Shown piece after piece: positions 10,901 through 19,708 of a stretch of DNA of 64,000 bases. The notes under the pieces were generated by a model. That model saw only the letters and a program-made list of their open reading frames with translations, had not been told where the DNA came from and made no database searches. Position numbers and translations under genes: made by a program. Origin of the DNA: Owenweeksia sp. TMED14 (GTDB lineage: Bacteria; Bacteroidota; Bacteroidia; Flavobacteriales; Schleiferiaceae); assembly GCA_949529985.1 (NCBI GenBank), contig CATIRS010000032.1:1-64000 (forward strand). Direction: 5' to 3'. Numbering within the stretch: position 1 is the stretch's first letter; each line of letters begins with the position of its first letter.

Positions 10901-11426
10901 CATGCATGTATCGATCGATATCTAAAGCAGGACCAATCAACGTTGGCGCCATTTGTAGGCGTTCACCTCCTTGAGTCGTTGTTACAAAATATATCTGTTG
11001 ATCGCTATATGGGTTATGCTTGTAATCATAGACTCCTGCCAATTCATTATATCTCCATGTATGAGGGCTTTGAGCATAAAAAAAAACCCTATCGTCATCT
11101 GAAAACTCACCATCTCCGCCATCTTCAATCCAAATATGCAATGAAAGTAAATCATCTTCACGAAATACAGAGTTAACTTCTGGCAAGACGCCTGCCGTTC
11201 TTCCGTAAACGCCTATGTCCGAACTATTAAATGGAGGCGTACCAAGCCCCATATTTTCCAGATCGTCTGACCCAAGAGTGTAGACCCCATCAGAGGCTAC
11301 ACCGACCTTAGACCACAAACCATCATGCAAAACTGAAGAATCATTTTGTGCACATAAATGGCCTGACAGACACACTGATGCCAGAATTATAATTGAAAAG
11401 TGATGGAATTTGGACAATAGATTCAT
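7974..11426 (-). CDS. porU: Type IX secretion system sortase PorU
   Basis: An 1150-residue member of the gingipain-like C25 cysteine peptidases. A signal peptide ends near HLCAQN. The catalytic His is in YVGHGGEVGW (about 650) and the catalytic Cys in TVTCEFSRLDDP (about 686). A beta-sandwich region follows, and the end carries a type A-like C-terminal domain beginning EFRIYPNPG. PorU cuts the sorting domain from T9SS cargo at the cell surface and attaches some cargo to lipopolysaccharide; its own C-terminal domain is usually kept. The gene directly precedes porV and diverges from the sprF-gldJ unit across 142 nt. Confidence 0.96.
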   Translation of the reverse strand: MNLLSKFHHFSIIILASVCLSGHLCAQNDSSVLHDGLWSKVGVASDGVYTLGSDDLENMGLGTPPFNSSDIGVYGRTAGVLPEVNSVFREDDLLSLHIWIEDGGDGEFSDDDRVFFYAQSPHTWRYNELAGVYDYKHNPYSDQQIYFVTTTQGGERLQMAPTLIGPALDIDRYMHVEHHEIDVKNLVGSGRQWFGEIFDFTLSHSFDLGLEALDDSSRALFRLRGVARSTIAGTKMNVSTGQGQIGSMTFGAISSSSGADYVNESNLTVFQNSSGSPWGDLDIFFDRSVNSSASAWLDFVNVNADAPFRWRQSSMIWNFPSEDTAIIRANLSSISQGLAATGKVWNVTNPIAPKEIQPISNANDWVLKIPGESPQVIAVFDPSSVIDVPQLLGPVTNQNLRGSNPVDYVIVAPKDLLPQAQRLADFHNSLGQFRTRAFDVQTLYNEFSSGVQDITAIKDFLRHLWKKADQESDRPEFLLLFGDASYDFKDRITPNTNQIPIYQSDKSFSLYSSFSTDDFFGFMGDNEGSNLRAKSLDLCIGRIPVNTIEEAKNVVNKIISYSDPETSRGVWRKKVLFVSDDVDAGWEAVLTSIPDGIATRLDSLYPFLDVKKMYSDSYEQQSSSGSQSYPDLRAELIQNINDGNLVTAYVGHGGEVGWSSENILQLNDTKNFSNGNRLPLFITVTCEFSRLDDPLRTSAGEYLLLNPSGGAIALLSTTRVVYVDGAATLNDSIFRVVFEKENNQYRTFGQILRSAKNATTTSDKLRFSLLGDPALRLNAPEHRIILDSINGRYLVHEDDSTSFLSSDTIEALSYNKIHGHIEDGASNDFLNIANGEMEIILFDKSSLQQTLKNDNQGPVIDFEQRNNIAYRGKAMVRNGRFSADWILPLDIALDLGRGKFSFYAKFNSTDAAGSDQRIWIGGINTDAPIDILGPEINIFMDDTLFVSGGITGPNPLGIIKLIDKSGINTVGNGIGHDLMGCLDSNWNDAFSLNSRYSSDPNTFKSGIATWPFLDLEDGPHEFIVRAWDSYNNINQSSVNFVVVSRDNIQLGEFRIYPNPGVGPFQLDIEHNAKGDSVSVVWSIQNSNGGTIHSSEWIGVAEDAVLNADPWTGQSDSGNVLPAGWYIARVEITRLSDGQSVKAAERIILLH

Positions 11427-11568
11427 ATTTTTGTCTTCATAATCACAATGAGTTAAATAAGGAACGTTTGAAAGCCTAATTTGTTATAATTGTTTGCAAA
11501 TTTGGCTCTTTTTCTTAAAAGAACTAGGAAAATCGTATACTTGTGGCTCCTTAAAATAGTGTATTCTT

Positions 11569-12564
11569 ATGGCAGTTAAGCGCCTATATATTTTAGCATT
11601 TCTTATTCTGGGACTCTCGTCTGTCAAAGGCCAGGATCCTCATTTTACGCAATTTTATGCGAATCCCCTTTACCTAAATCCAGCATTTGCAGGTGTTAAG
11701 CAATGCCCAAAGGTAAATGTTAATTATAGAAATCAGTACCCATCCTTAGGTGTTTACCAAACATATTCAACATCATTTGATCAGTATGTGGATGCGTTGC
11801 ACGGGGGGATCGGCGTTTTAATTGTTCAAGATGAAGCCGCTAATGGAGCCTTGAGCTTGTCAGAAGCATCTCTTATTTACTCTTATCATTTATCAGTCAC
11901 CCGAGATTTCTCCATTCTTTTTGGTGCTCAGGGGACGTTTCGTCAAAGGGCACTCGACTGGGGAAAACTTACATTTCCGGACCAAATCGACCCATTTTAT
12001 GGTTTCGTAAAACCAACAAATGAAGTTGCGCCAGGTAATAATACCAATCAACACTTCGATCTAAGTGTTGGAATTGTAGGATTTACTGAGAATTTCTATG
12101 CGGGACTCACAGCTAGTCACCTAACACAGCCTAACGAAGCATTCTTATCCAATAATAAACTCCCATTAAAAGTTTCTGCTCAGGCTGGAGCAACCATACC
12201 CTTAGGGCGCAAGAGGCTTTACAACAGTCTTGATAATCTCCTAATTCCAAATCTTGTTTTTCAATCTCAAGGCGGCGCATCTCAGCTAACGGCAGGAGTT
12301 TCATTTAACAGAGGCTTAATCACTGGTGGATTAGGTTACAGACAAGCCATAGGGGGGGCTTTAGGCTCGAATCCAGACGCATTGGTATTTGTCATCGGTT
12401 TAGCACCTAATAACGTACCGTGGACTTTTGGGTATTCCTATGACTACACAGTTTCTCCATTAAAAAACACTTTAGGAGGCGCTCATGAAGTGTCCATGTC
12501 ATACTTATTTCCGTGTCGAACACGTCGAACACGTTATAACGCAATTAAGTGTCCGAAATTTTAA
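11569..12564 (+). CDS. PorP/SprF family type IX secretion system membrane protein
   Basis: A 331-residue outer-membrane barrel of the PorP/SprF family. The signal peptide ends at SSVKGQ and is followed by the family signature DPHFTQFYANPLYLNPAFAG. Barrel-type strands continue to a last strand SMSYLFPC; the short basic/Cys tail RTRRTRYNAIKCPKF is unusual. Members help anchor or export particular T9SS cargo such as adhesins, often with large partner proteins. Here its neighbour is gldJ, with only 5 nt between them, so a link to the gliding apparatus is likely. Which family member this is cannot be decided from the sequence. The 142-nt upstream gap has a near-match TATACTTG at 11536-11543. Confidence 0.9.
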   Translation: MAVKRLYILAFLILGLSSVKGQDPHFTQFYANPLYLNPAFAGVKQCPKVNVNYRNQYPSLGVYQTYSTSFDQYVDALHGGIGVLIVQDEAANGALSLSEASLIYSYHLSVTRDFSILFGAQGTFRQRALDWGKLTFPDQIDPFYGFVKPTNEVAPGNNTNQHFDLSVGIVGFTENFYAGLTASHLTQPNEAFLSNNKLPLKVSAQAGATIPLGRKRLYNSLDNLLIPNLVFQSQGGASQLTAGVSFNRGLITGGLGYRQAIGGALGSNPDALVFVIGLAPNNVPWTFGYSYDYTVSPLKNTLGGAHEVSMSYLFPCRTRRTRYNAIKCPKF

Positions 12565-12569
12565 TTAAA

Positions 12570-14153
12570 ATGTATATGAAAATCCGCGGTATCATTTATT
12601 CTCTAACAGCTGTAGCATTCCTGTTATCCAGTTGTGGAAAAACAGCATCAAACACCACCGGCATGTCTTACAACGATAAGAAAAATGGTGGATTTCAAAT
12701 TAACCTGAATTATGAAGGTCAAGAAACTGGACCAGGACTTGTCTTCGTAGAAGGAGGGACCTATGTGATGGGGAGAGTAGAGGAGGATTTCATGCGAGAT
12801 TGGAACAATACACCAGCCCGGGTCACTGTCGCATCTTTCTATATGGACGAGCATGAGGTCACAAACGCAGACTACAGAGAATATCTATATTGGTTACGAA
12901 GAGTTTATGACTACGGATACTATCCACAAATTTACACTTCTGCCCTCCCAGACACTCTTGTCTGGAGAGATAAGCTTGGATACAATGAGTCTTATGTCGA
13001 TGGATATTTAAGACACCCAGCATATAATTTCTATCCAGTAGTTGGTGTCTCGTGGGAACAAGCCATGCGGTATTGCTCATGGAGAACAGATAGGGTGAAC
13101 GAGCAAATTCTAATTGATAAAGGCATCTTAAATGTAATGGCAAATCAAGCGGATGATCAAAACTTCAATACAGAAGTTTATCTCTATCGTCAAGGAGAAT
13201 ACACTCAACAGAATCGTAAAGGTCTGAAGGATATTTCACCCCAACAAGTGTATGGAACTGAAGGTAGGCCTGCACGAATAGAAGACGGCATCCTTCTGCC
13301 TAAATACCGACTACCAACGGAAGCTGAATGGGAATATGCTGCATATGCTGAGATTGGAAATCGTATCTATAATCGTACGATCGATAGGAATAAATATACT
13401 TGGAATGGTTCAAGCGTTCGTGATGGAGAGAAAAAAGGACGTGGCGACATGTTGGCTAACTACAAAAGAGGTGGAGGAGACAATATGGGTATTGGTGGGT
13501 ATTTGAATGATCAAGCCAATATAACCATGCAAGTGAAATTTTATCCACCAAATGATTTCGGGCTGTATGATATGGCAGGAAATGTAGCGGAATGGGTTTT
13601 GGACGTTTACCGACCACTTTCTGGTACCGATATGGCAGAGCATCGTCCATTTAGAGGCAATGAGTTTACAACATTCGATGATAATTATGAAGGTATCGGA
13701 GAACTCGCAGTTCTTGCAGAACCTCAATATGGCGCCGACAGCTCTCTTGTTCGTCTTCCTGGACAACTGCCAATTCGAAAAGTTACGGAAGAAGAAAATC
13801 TAAGCCGTCGAAATTATCAAAAAAGCGATTACCGTGATTTTGTCGATGGTGATGTAGAATCCTCTATCGTATATGATAAAGGTGGTATCTCTGAGAGCGA
13901 TGCTCCAATGTATCAATACGGAGAGTCCACATTAATTGGCAATAATACACGGGTTTTCAAGGGTGGATCATGGAAAGACCGCGCTTATTGGCTTTCTCCA
14001 GGAACGAGAAGATACTTAGAACAAGATTTATCTACAGACTTCATTGGCTTTAGGTGTGCAATGGATCGAGTAGGATTTCAAAATACGAAATCGACGAGGG
14101 GCAAGAGCAACAAAAAACCTAAAAAGGAAACTTTCCGAAGATACCAGCCATAA
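12570..14153 (+). CDS. gldJ: Gliding motility lipoprotein GldJ
   Basis: A 528-residue lipoprotein with a formylglycine-generating-enzyme-like fold. The lipobox is AFLLSSC, then GGFQINLNYEGQETGPGLVFVEGGTYVMG, the conserved MDEHEVTNADYREYLYWLRRVY block, YRLPTEAEWEYAA, FGLYDMAGNVAEWV and the end motif RVFKGGSWKDRAYWLSPG...GFRCAMD. GldJ and GldK are paralogues; the length, the long central insertion and the following murF gene favour GldJ. GldJ is needed for gliding and for stability of GldK in the T9SS. The start at 12570 (or 12576) follows the sprF-like stop at 12564; an upstream in-frame Met at 12549 would overlap it and put residues before the signal peptide. Confidence 0.88.
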   Translation: MYMKIRGIIYSLTAVAFLLSSCGKTASNTTGMSYNDKKNGGFQINLNYEGQETGPGLVFVEGGTYVMGRVEEDFMRDWNNTPARVTVASFYMDEHEVTNADYREYLYWLRRVYDYGYYPQIYTSALPDTLVWRDKLGYNESYVDGYLRHPAYNFYPVVGVSWEQAMRYCSWRTDRVNEQILIDKGILNVMANQADDQNFNTEVYLYRQGEYTQQNRKGLKDISPQQVYGTEGRPARIEDGILLPKYRLPTEAEWEYAAYAEIGNRIYNRTIDRNKYTWNGSSVRDGEKKGRGDMLANYKRGGGDNMGIGGYLNDQANITMQVKFYPPNDFGLYDMAGNVAEWVLDVYRPLSGTDMAEHRPFRGNEFTTFDDNYEGIGELAVLAEPQYGADSSLVRLPGQLPIRKVTEEENLSRRNYQKSDYRDFVDGDVESSIVYDKGGISESDAPMYQYGESTLIGNNTRVFKGGSWKDRAYWLSPGTRRYLEQDLSTDFIGFRCAMDRVGFQNTKSTRGKSNKKPKKETFRRYQP

Positions 14154-14163
14154 GTAACTTAAA

Positions 14164-15426
14164 ATGACGAGCCTCTACGAGTGCTTTAACGAATCAAAAG
14201 GAATCTGCACAGACTCTCGAGAAATGAGATCTGGGCAGATTTTTTTTGCCCTCAAGGGTGATAATTTTAATGGCCACCACTTCGTATTTGAAGCTTTAAA
14301 TAATGGAGCCTCTGCAGTTGTTATAGATGAATTAGTAGATGGAGTAGACATAGATGACTCTCGGATCTTCTTCGTTACTAATGTTTTAATCCATTTACAA
14401 AATATCGCAACATATCATCGAAAAAAATGGGGAAAAAATATTATTAGCATCACAGGAAGCAATGGTAAAACTACAGTTAAAGAATTAATTTTTAAAGTTC
14501 TAAGTCAAAAATACTCCACGTATGCAACGCCAGGAAATTTTAATAATCATTTAGGTGTCCCTCTAACTCTTCTTGGCATTAAATCCAATCATGATATCGC
14601 AATTGTCGAGATGGGAGCAAGTCATTTAGGTGAAATTAGAAAGCTTAGTGAAATATCACTTCCTAATTATGGATATATAACCAACTTTGGACTAGCACAT
14701 CTTGAAGGATTTGGTGGTGCCGAGGGAGTAATCAAAGGCAAATCTGAACTCTACAAATACCTTGAAGAAACAGGTGGTCTATCATTTGTAGACCTTTCTG
14801 ATCCTGTGGCAGAAAAAAACTGTAATTCATCACATGTGAATTTTAGTTCTAATATTTCTTTTTTTCAAAAATCTGAATATTTAGGTGTTGCATTTGGAGA
14901 TGAAACAATAATGACTCATTTAACAGGATCATATCAACAGAATAACATTAAAGCGGCAATAACAATAGGTCGCCATTTTAATATTGAGGATAATAAGATT
15001 GCCTATAGCCTTGCCAACTATATACCGGACAATAATCGAGGTGAATTATTTCATTTCAAGAGCAATAGAATATTCTTAGATGCGTATAATGCAAATCCAT
15101 CTAGCATGGAGGCATCATTAAAAAATGCTGTTAAACTTAACCAAGATCTCCCTCATTTATATATCGCGGGAGGCCTTCTTGAACTCGGTGAATTCTCAAA
15201 AGAGCAACATCAGAAAATGATTGAAGTATTTATTGAATTGGGAATAAAAAACGCCTGGTTTATTGGAGAGCAGTTTATGGATACTTCTAAACCTAAAATC
15301 TATAAATTCTTTAGAGACACCTTCGAAGCGTCTCAAGCTATCAAGACCCAAGAGATTGAAAATCATTTTATTTGGATCAAAGGGTCTCGAAGATTTGCTC
15401 TTGAAACCTTATTGAAGGACCTCTAA
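14164..15426 (+). CDS. murF: UDP-N-acetylmuramoyl-tripeptide--D-alanyl-D-alanine ligase
   Basis: A 420-residue Mur ligase that adds D-Ala-D-Ala to the UDP-MurNAc-tripeptide in the cytoplasm. The N-terminal substrate domain includes GICTDSREMRSGQIFFALKG, the ATP-binding loop is ITGSNGKTTVKE (about 95-106), and the central domain has TPGNFNNHLGVPLTLL, EMGASHLGEI and FLDAYNANPSSM, which distinguish MurF from MurE. It begins 10 nt after gldJ, a linkage found in other Flavobacteriia. Its last 4 nt overlap the 3' end of the gene on the opposite strand. Confidence 0.96.
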   Translation: MTSLYECFNESKGICTDSREMRSGQIFFALKGDNFNGHHFVFEALNNGASAVVIDELVDGVDIDDSRIFFVTNVLIHLQNIATYHRKKWGKNIISITGSNGKTTVKELIFKVLSQKYSTYATPGNFNNHLGVPLTLLGIKSNHDIAIVEMGASHLGEIRKLSEISLPNYGYITNFGLAHLEGFGGAEGVIKGKSELYKYLEETGGLSFVDLSDPVAEKNCNSSHVNFSSNISFFQKSEYLGVAFGDETIMTHLTGSYQQNNIKAAITIGRHFNIEDNKIAYSLANYIPDNNRGELFHFKSNRIFLDAYNANPSSMEASLKNAVKLNQDLPHLYIAGGLLELGEFSKEQHQKMIEVFIELGIKNAWFIGEQFMDTSKPKIYKFFRDTFEASQAIKTQEIENHFIWIKGSRRFALETLLKDL

Positions 15427-16085
15427 ATCGTTAATCGAAGACCTACTCTCAATCCTGTAAAAATAGGAAGCTCACTATAGTCTTTCGAAGGGTCCATTTC
15501 CAGATCATTAAAGCTATAGTCCATAACCCCCATCAATGTCCATCGTAGATACTCAGTGAGAGAAATTGATGAGCCAATATTTATACCTGCTGACCATACT
15601 TGAGGGCGATAAAGAGGAATCATAGTAATTAGCCAATCTTTTTTATAAGAAATCACACTGCGATAAATCACTTGAGGCCAAACCTCTAATGTGATACGAT
15701 CATTAAGAGGTGTCACAAGACCTGCTCTGAATGGTATAGAGAGATATCGCGCTGAGGTATTAACTATGGAGTTGCCAGATTCATCTGAAACAGAATAATT
15801 GACCCATGTCTGACCAATTCCAATTCCAAGTCGAAGCGGTCGAATATTGAAATCAAAAGAAAGACCACTGTCAAAGTTAAATCCCGATCGAAAAGCAGTA
15901 TTAACCACTGGGCTAACACCATTTAAATCTGTTCCAATACGGCGAAACAAAAGCATTGGCTGAGAGTAAGCACTTATTGCCACTCGTCTAGTTCGAACTT
16001 CACTATCCACATAAAACTTGGGCTCCAATTGTGCATCAACCTCACTGAAAAGACAAAATATTAGTATAAATATTATCAAACGCAT
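15423..16085 (-). CDS. Hypothetical outer-membrane beta-barrel-like protein
   Basis: A 220-residue protein I do not recognise. A signal peptide (MRLIIFILIFCLFSEVDAQ) is followed by alternating hydrophobic/polar strands and glycine turns, ending in FTGLRVGLRLTI, which has the aromatic/hydrophobic end expected of a barrel strand. This suggests a small eight- to ten-stranded outer-membrane barrel. It begins inside the last 10 nt of alaS, so it is likely co-transcribed with it, and its stop overlaps the murF stop tail to tail by 4 nt. No function can be assigned. Confidence 0.72.
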   Translation of the reverse strand: MRLIIFILIFCLFSEVDAQLEPKFYVDSEVRTRRVAISAYSQPMLLFRRIGTDLNGVSPVVNTAFRSGFNFDSGLSFDFNIRPLRLGIGIGQTWVNYSVSDESGNSIVNTSARYLSIPFRAGLVTPLNDRITLEVWPQVIYRSVISYKKDWLITMIPLYRPQVWSAGINIGSSISLTEYLRWTLMGVMDYSFNDLEMDPSKDYSELPIFTGLRVGLRLTI

Positions 16086-18685
16086 TTTTCGATTTTTTTA
16101 TAAAATTCTTTAATTAAATCTGGAATACCAGCAGGGAATTTACCCCCAGAAGAAGCATAAAATGGCTGCCCACCTCCACCGCCCTTAATTAGTAACGATA
16201 ATTCTTTTACCCATTCACCCGCATTGGCTATTGAAGAACAATCACCACCAATACCAAGATGCATTTGAACCTTATCTTTTGATTCAACCAACAATAAAAT
16301 TATCATTGAAGGGTTGCTATCCTTAATCTGAAAAACTAAATCTTTAACATAGGTAGAGTCAAGGTCTATGGTTTTTGCAATAACATGAAATGCCCCATAA
16401 GGCTTTGCTGTATCTATCAATTCTGTTTTCAAAACATTCACCTGCTTTTGATTTGAGGATTTCAACTTCTTTTGAAGGTCTGAAACTTCTAATCTTAAGG
16501 CTTTTATTTTCTCCACTGGGTTAAAGTGATTCACCTCTTCCATAACCGTTCTCAGAATTCTGTTTTTCTCTAAGAGATAATCTAAAGCTGATGTCCCAGC
16601 TAGAGCTTCAATTCTTCTAACGCCAGCTGCTATTCCGGACTCACTAATCAGAACGAATGTTGAGACATCTGACGTATTTTGAACATGTGTACCCCCGCAT
16701 AATTCAATGCTTTCGCCAAATTGAACAACGCGAACCAAATCGCCATACTTCTCTCCAAAAAGAGCCATAGCTCCCATTCTCTTTGCTTCAATCAATGGGA
16801 TATCTACATGGATTTTAGATCTGACTTTGCTATCAATAAAAGCTCTAACATGAGACTCTATTGCATCCATTTCAAAATTTGATATTTTTTGAAAATGGGA
16901 AAAATCAAAACGAAATCCTTTTGAATGAACAAGTGAACCTCTTTGCTCGACATGAGCTCCAAGAACTTCTCTTAATGCAAAGTGCATTAAGTGAGTGGCA
17001 GAATGATTTTCACTGACGCTAATTCGATGTTTCAAATCTATTTCTGCATGTACACTCTTTGTCCATATTTTAGGCTCTTTAGCCAAATGATGAATAATGA
17101 CTCCTGTTTCTTTTGAGGTTCCAGTGACATTTATTTCTTCATCGCCAAATTTCATCATACCAATATCTCCAACTTGACCTCCACCCTCAGGATAGAAAGG
17201 CGTCGGTTCAATTACAATTTGAATTGTATTTCCTTTTGAATTCTCGAGGTAACGATAACGAATCAATCTAGATTCACATTCAACATTATCATAACCAATA
17301 AATGCATCACTTATTCCGACTCCAACCTCAACCCAATCGCCAACTTTTTGAGCTGCAGCTGATCGCGATCTATCTTTTTGCTTTTTCATCTCAACATGAA
17401 ATTCATTTTCATCAATGCTATATTTATGTTCACCACAAATCAACTTGGTTAAATCCAAAGGAAATCCGAATGTATCAAATAATTCAAAAGCGCGGAAGCC
17501 TGAAACTATATTATTCTTTGATTCTGACATAGAATCATCAAGACGTTTAAGGCCTGATTCAAGAGTTCTGAGAAACGTCAACTCTTCTTCCCTTATGACT
17601 TGCTTAACAATAGATATTTTATTCTTCAGCTCTGGGAATATTTCAGCAAGAGAGAGAACCATTACCGGTAAAAGATTTATCATAAAAGGCTCCCGGAATC
17701 CAAGTTCCGAATAACCATATCGAACAGCTCGACGCAGAACTCTACGGATCACATATCCTGCACCTACATTTGAAGGCATTTGTCCATCAGAAATAGCCAT
17801 GGCAACGGCACGAATATGATCTGAGATAACTCGAAAAGCAATATCAGTATTTTCATCCAAACCATATTCCTTTCCGGAAATTTCAGAGAGTTTATTTAAA
17901 TAAGGCACAAACAAATCAGTATCGTAATTAGAGCTCTTTAACTCTATAGCTCTAACTAATCTTTCAAAACCCATTCCAGTATCTACATGCTTTTCTGACA
18001 ATTCTGTTAAACTCCCATCAGAAACCCTTTGAAATTCCATGAAAACAAGATTCCAAAGTTCTATTACCTGAGGATGATCATTATTTACTAATTCAGCACC
18101 ATTGATTTTTTTTCTTTCCTTTTCATTTCTCAGATCAATATGAATTTCAGAGCAAGGACCACAGGGTCCTACGTCTCCCATCTCCCAAAAATTATCTTTT
18201 TTATTGCCACTGATTATCCGAGTAGAATCGATGTGATTAAGCCATATGTTTTCTGAATCTACATCACGTTGGAGACCATCACTCTTGTCCCCTTCAAAGA
18301 CGGTAACATAAATTCGATCTTTTTCAAGTTTATACACATCAGTAAGAAGTTCCCAAGCCCAATTAATAGCATCCTCTTTAAAATAATCTCCAAAACTCCA
18401 GTTGCCCATCATCTCAAAAAGAGTATGATGGTAGGTGTCGACGCCCACTTCTTCCAGATCATTGTGTTTACCACTAACTCGAAGACACTTCTGAGTATTG
18501 GCAACACGTTGAAATTCACTTTTTCTAGCTCCAACAAAAATATCTTTAAACGGATTCATTCCAGCATTAACAAACATTAATGTGGGGTCATCCTTTATTA
18601 TGAGGGATGCAGAGGGGACTATTGAATGATCTTTGGATGCGAAAAAATCCAAAAACGTATTACGAATTTCTGAAGAAGTTATCAT
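16076..18685 (-). CDS. alaS: Alanine--tRNA ligase
   Basis: An 869-residue class II aminoacyl-tRNA synthetase. The N-terminal catalytic core opens SSEIRNTFLDFFASKDHSIV, with FVNAGMNPFKDIF and TGMGFERLV. The editing domain has the zinc-binding HSATH (about 560) and CGGTH (about 663-667) pairs, and the C-terminal DHHA1-type domain ends in a glycine-rich GGGGGQPFYASSGG. Length and domain order are normal for a bacterial AlaS. It is transcribed divergently from the M23 peptidase gene across only 43 nt and has a TAATTTTG element in that gap. Confidence 0.97.
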   Translation of the reverse strand: MITSSEIRNTFLDFFASKDHSIVPSASLIIKDDPTLMFVNAGMNPFKDIFVGARKSEFQRVANTQKCLRVSGKHNDLEEVGVDTYHHTLFEMMGNWSFGDYFKEDAINWAWELLTDVYKLEKDRIYVTVFEGDKSDGLQRDVDSENIWLNHIDSTRIISGNKKDNFWEMGDVGPCGPCSEIHIDLRNEKERKKINGAELVNNDHPQVIELWNLVFMEFQRVSDGSLTELSEKHVDTGMGFERLVRAIELKSSNYDTDLFVPYLNKLSEISGKEYGLDENTDIAFRVISDHIRAVAMAISDGQMPSNVGAGYVIRRVLRRAVRYGYSELGFREPFMINLLPVMVLSLAEIFPELKNKISIVKQVIREEELTFLRTLESGLKRLDDSMSESKNNIVSGFRAFELFDTFGFPLDLTKLICGEHKYSIDENEFHVEMKKQKDRSRSAAAQKVGDWVEVGVGISDAFIGYDNVECESRLIRYRYLENSKGNTIQIVIEPTPFYPEGGGQVGDIGMMKFGDEEINVTGTSKETGVIIHHLAKEPKIWTKSVHAEIDLKHRISVSENHSATHLMHFALREVLGAHVEQRGSLVHSKGFRFDFSHFQKISNFEMDAIESHVRAFIDSKVRSKIHVDIPLIEAKRMGAMALFGEKYGDLVRVVQFGESIELCGGTHVQNTSDVSTFVLISESGIAAGVRRIEALAGTSALDYLLEKNRILRTVMEEVNHFNPVEKIKALRLEVSDLQKKLKSSNQKQVNVLKTELIDTAKPYGAFHVIAKTIDLDSTYVKDLVFQIKDSNPSMIILLLVESKDKVQMHLGIGGDCSSIANAGEWVKELSLLIKGGGGGQPFYASSGGKFPAGIPDLIKEFYKKIEKCV

Positions 18686-18689
18686 TGCC

Positions 18690-18697
18690 TACTTTTG
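18690..18697 (+). promoter_or_regulatory. Promoter -7 element for the M23 peptidase gene
   Basis: TACTTTTG on the plus strand is a perfect TAnnTTTG match ending 31 nt before the start codon. The -33 region would lie inside alaS, where TTTCTG at 18667-18672 is a weak candidate. Confidence 0.5.
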
Positions 18698-18703
18698 AGG
18701 TAA

Positions 18704-18711
18704 CAAAATTA
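18704..18711 (-). promoter_or_regulatory. Promoter -7 element for alaS
   Basis: TAATTTTG on the minus strand is a perfect TAnnTTTG match ending 18 nt before the alaS ATG. It lies only 6 nt from the oppositely directed element at 18690-18697, so the two promoters share the same short stretch of DNA. Confidence 0.5.
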
Positions 18712-18728
18712 GTGAGAATACTCCTGGA

Positions 18729-19706
18729 ATGCGAAAATCGAAATATATATATGATCCTTTGACGCTCGCCTATCGAAAAGTCGAGAGAACATGGAAACAA
18801 ATTGTACGTGATACGAGTCTATTTCTAATGGCATCTGCGCTTTTAGGGATCTTATTTTTCTTTTTCATCCGACTCATTTTAGACTCTCCAGAAGAAAAAG
18901 CATTAAAACGAGAATTAAGTGAAGTCTTGCTTACATATGAAGGACTAGATAAACGGTTGGATGCATTAATGATTGTTATGGAGAACATGGAACAGCGCGA
19001 TGACGAAATATATAGAGTGGTATTTGAGTCAGAACCACCACCTGGAGAGCTTCGTTTAAGTGGGTTAAGTGGGGGGGCAGAACGATACCAAGGCATCAGA
19101 AACTTATCAAATGGGGCTCTACTTGAAAAGACATCTCGACGTATTGATCAGCTAACAAAAAGAGTAGCAGTTCAATCGCAGAGTTTAGATGAGCTAGCTA
19201 GTCTTACTGGAAATAAGGAAGCCCTATTAAATGCTCTTCCCGCAATAAAGCCAGTAAAAGATCAGGTAGGGACAAGATTTTCATCAGGTTATGGATATCG
19301 AATTCATCCAATTTATAAGGTACGTAAAAAACATGCGGGTGTAGATTTTACTGCCAAAAAAGGAACTCCCATATATGCAAGCGCGGATGGATTGATTATT
19401 TCAAATGATGTCTATGGTGGGCGTGGTTTTGGAAAGCATTTGACAATATCCCATGGGTTTGGCTACCATACACTTTATGCCCACATGGACAAAGCAATCA
19501 AAAGACGTGGTCAGCGAGTAAAACGCGGAGACTTGATAGGGTATGTTGGAAACACTGGAAGGTCTACAGCACCTCACCTACATTATGAGGTGATTAGAAA
19601 TGGTCGACGTGTAAATCCAATAAATTATTTTTTCAACGATCTAAGTCCTGGCCAGTATGATGACTTAGTTCGCTCTGCAGCTTCCTCAAATCAAAGTTTC
19701 GACTAA
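18729..19706 (+). CDS. M23 family metallopeptidase (LytM-like), membrane-anchored
   Basis: A 325-residue protein with one N-terminal membrane segment (about 28-48), a helical probably coiled-coil stretch (about 55-180) and a C-terminal peptidase M23 domain. The zinc-site motifs are seen as GYGYRIHPIY, HAGVDFTA, the conserved LYAHMDK, and APHLHYEV. The expected role is cleavage of peptide cross-bridges in peptidoglycan or activation of other hydrolases, on the periplasmic side of the inner membrane. It is followed after 2 nt by a MerR regulator, so both share a transcript. Confidence 0.9.
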   Translation: MRKSKYIYDPLTLAYRKVERTWKQIVRDTSLFLMASALLGILFFFFIRLILDSPEEKALKRELSEVLLTYEGLDKRLDALMIVMENMEQRDDEIYRVVFESEPPPGELRLSGLSGGAERYQGIRNLSNGALLEKTSRRIDQLTKRVAVQSQSLDELASLTGNKEALLNALPAIKPVKDQVGTRFSSGYGYRIHPIYKVRKKHAGVDFTAKKGTPIYASADGLIISNDVYGGRGFGKHLTISHGFGYHTLYAHMDKAIKRRGQRVKRGDLIGYVGNTGRSTAPHLHYEVIRNGRRVNPINYFFNDLSPGQYDDLVRSAASSNQSFD

Positions 19707-19708
19707 TT

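Noticed and set aside
12570..14153. Calling this gene gldK/porK
   Set aside because: GldK and GldJ are paralogues, but the length, the inserted segments and the following murF fit GldJ; gldLMN do not follow.
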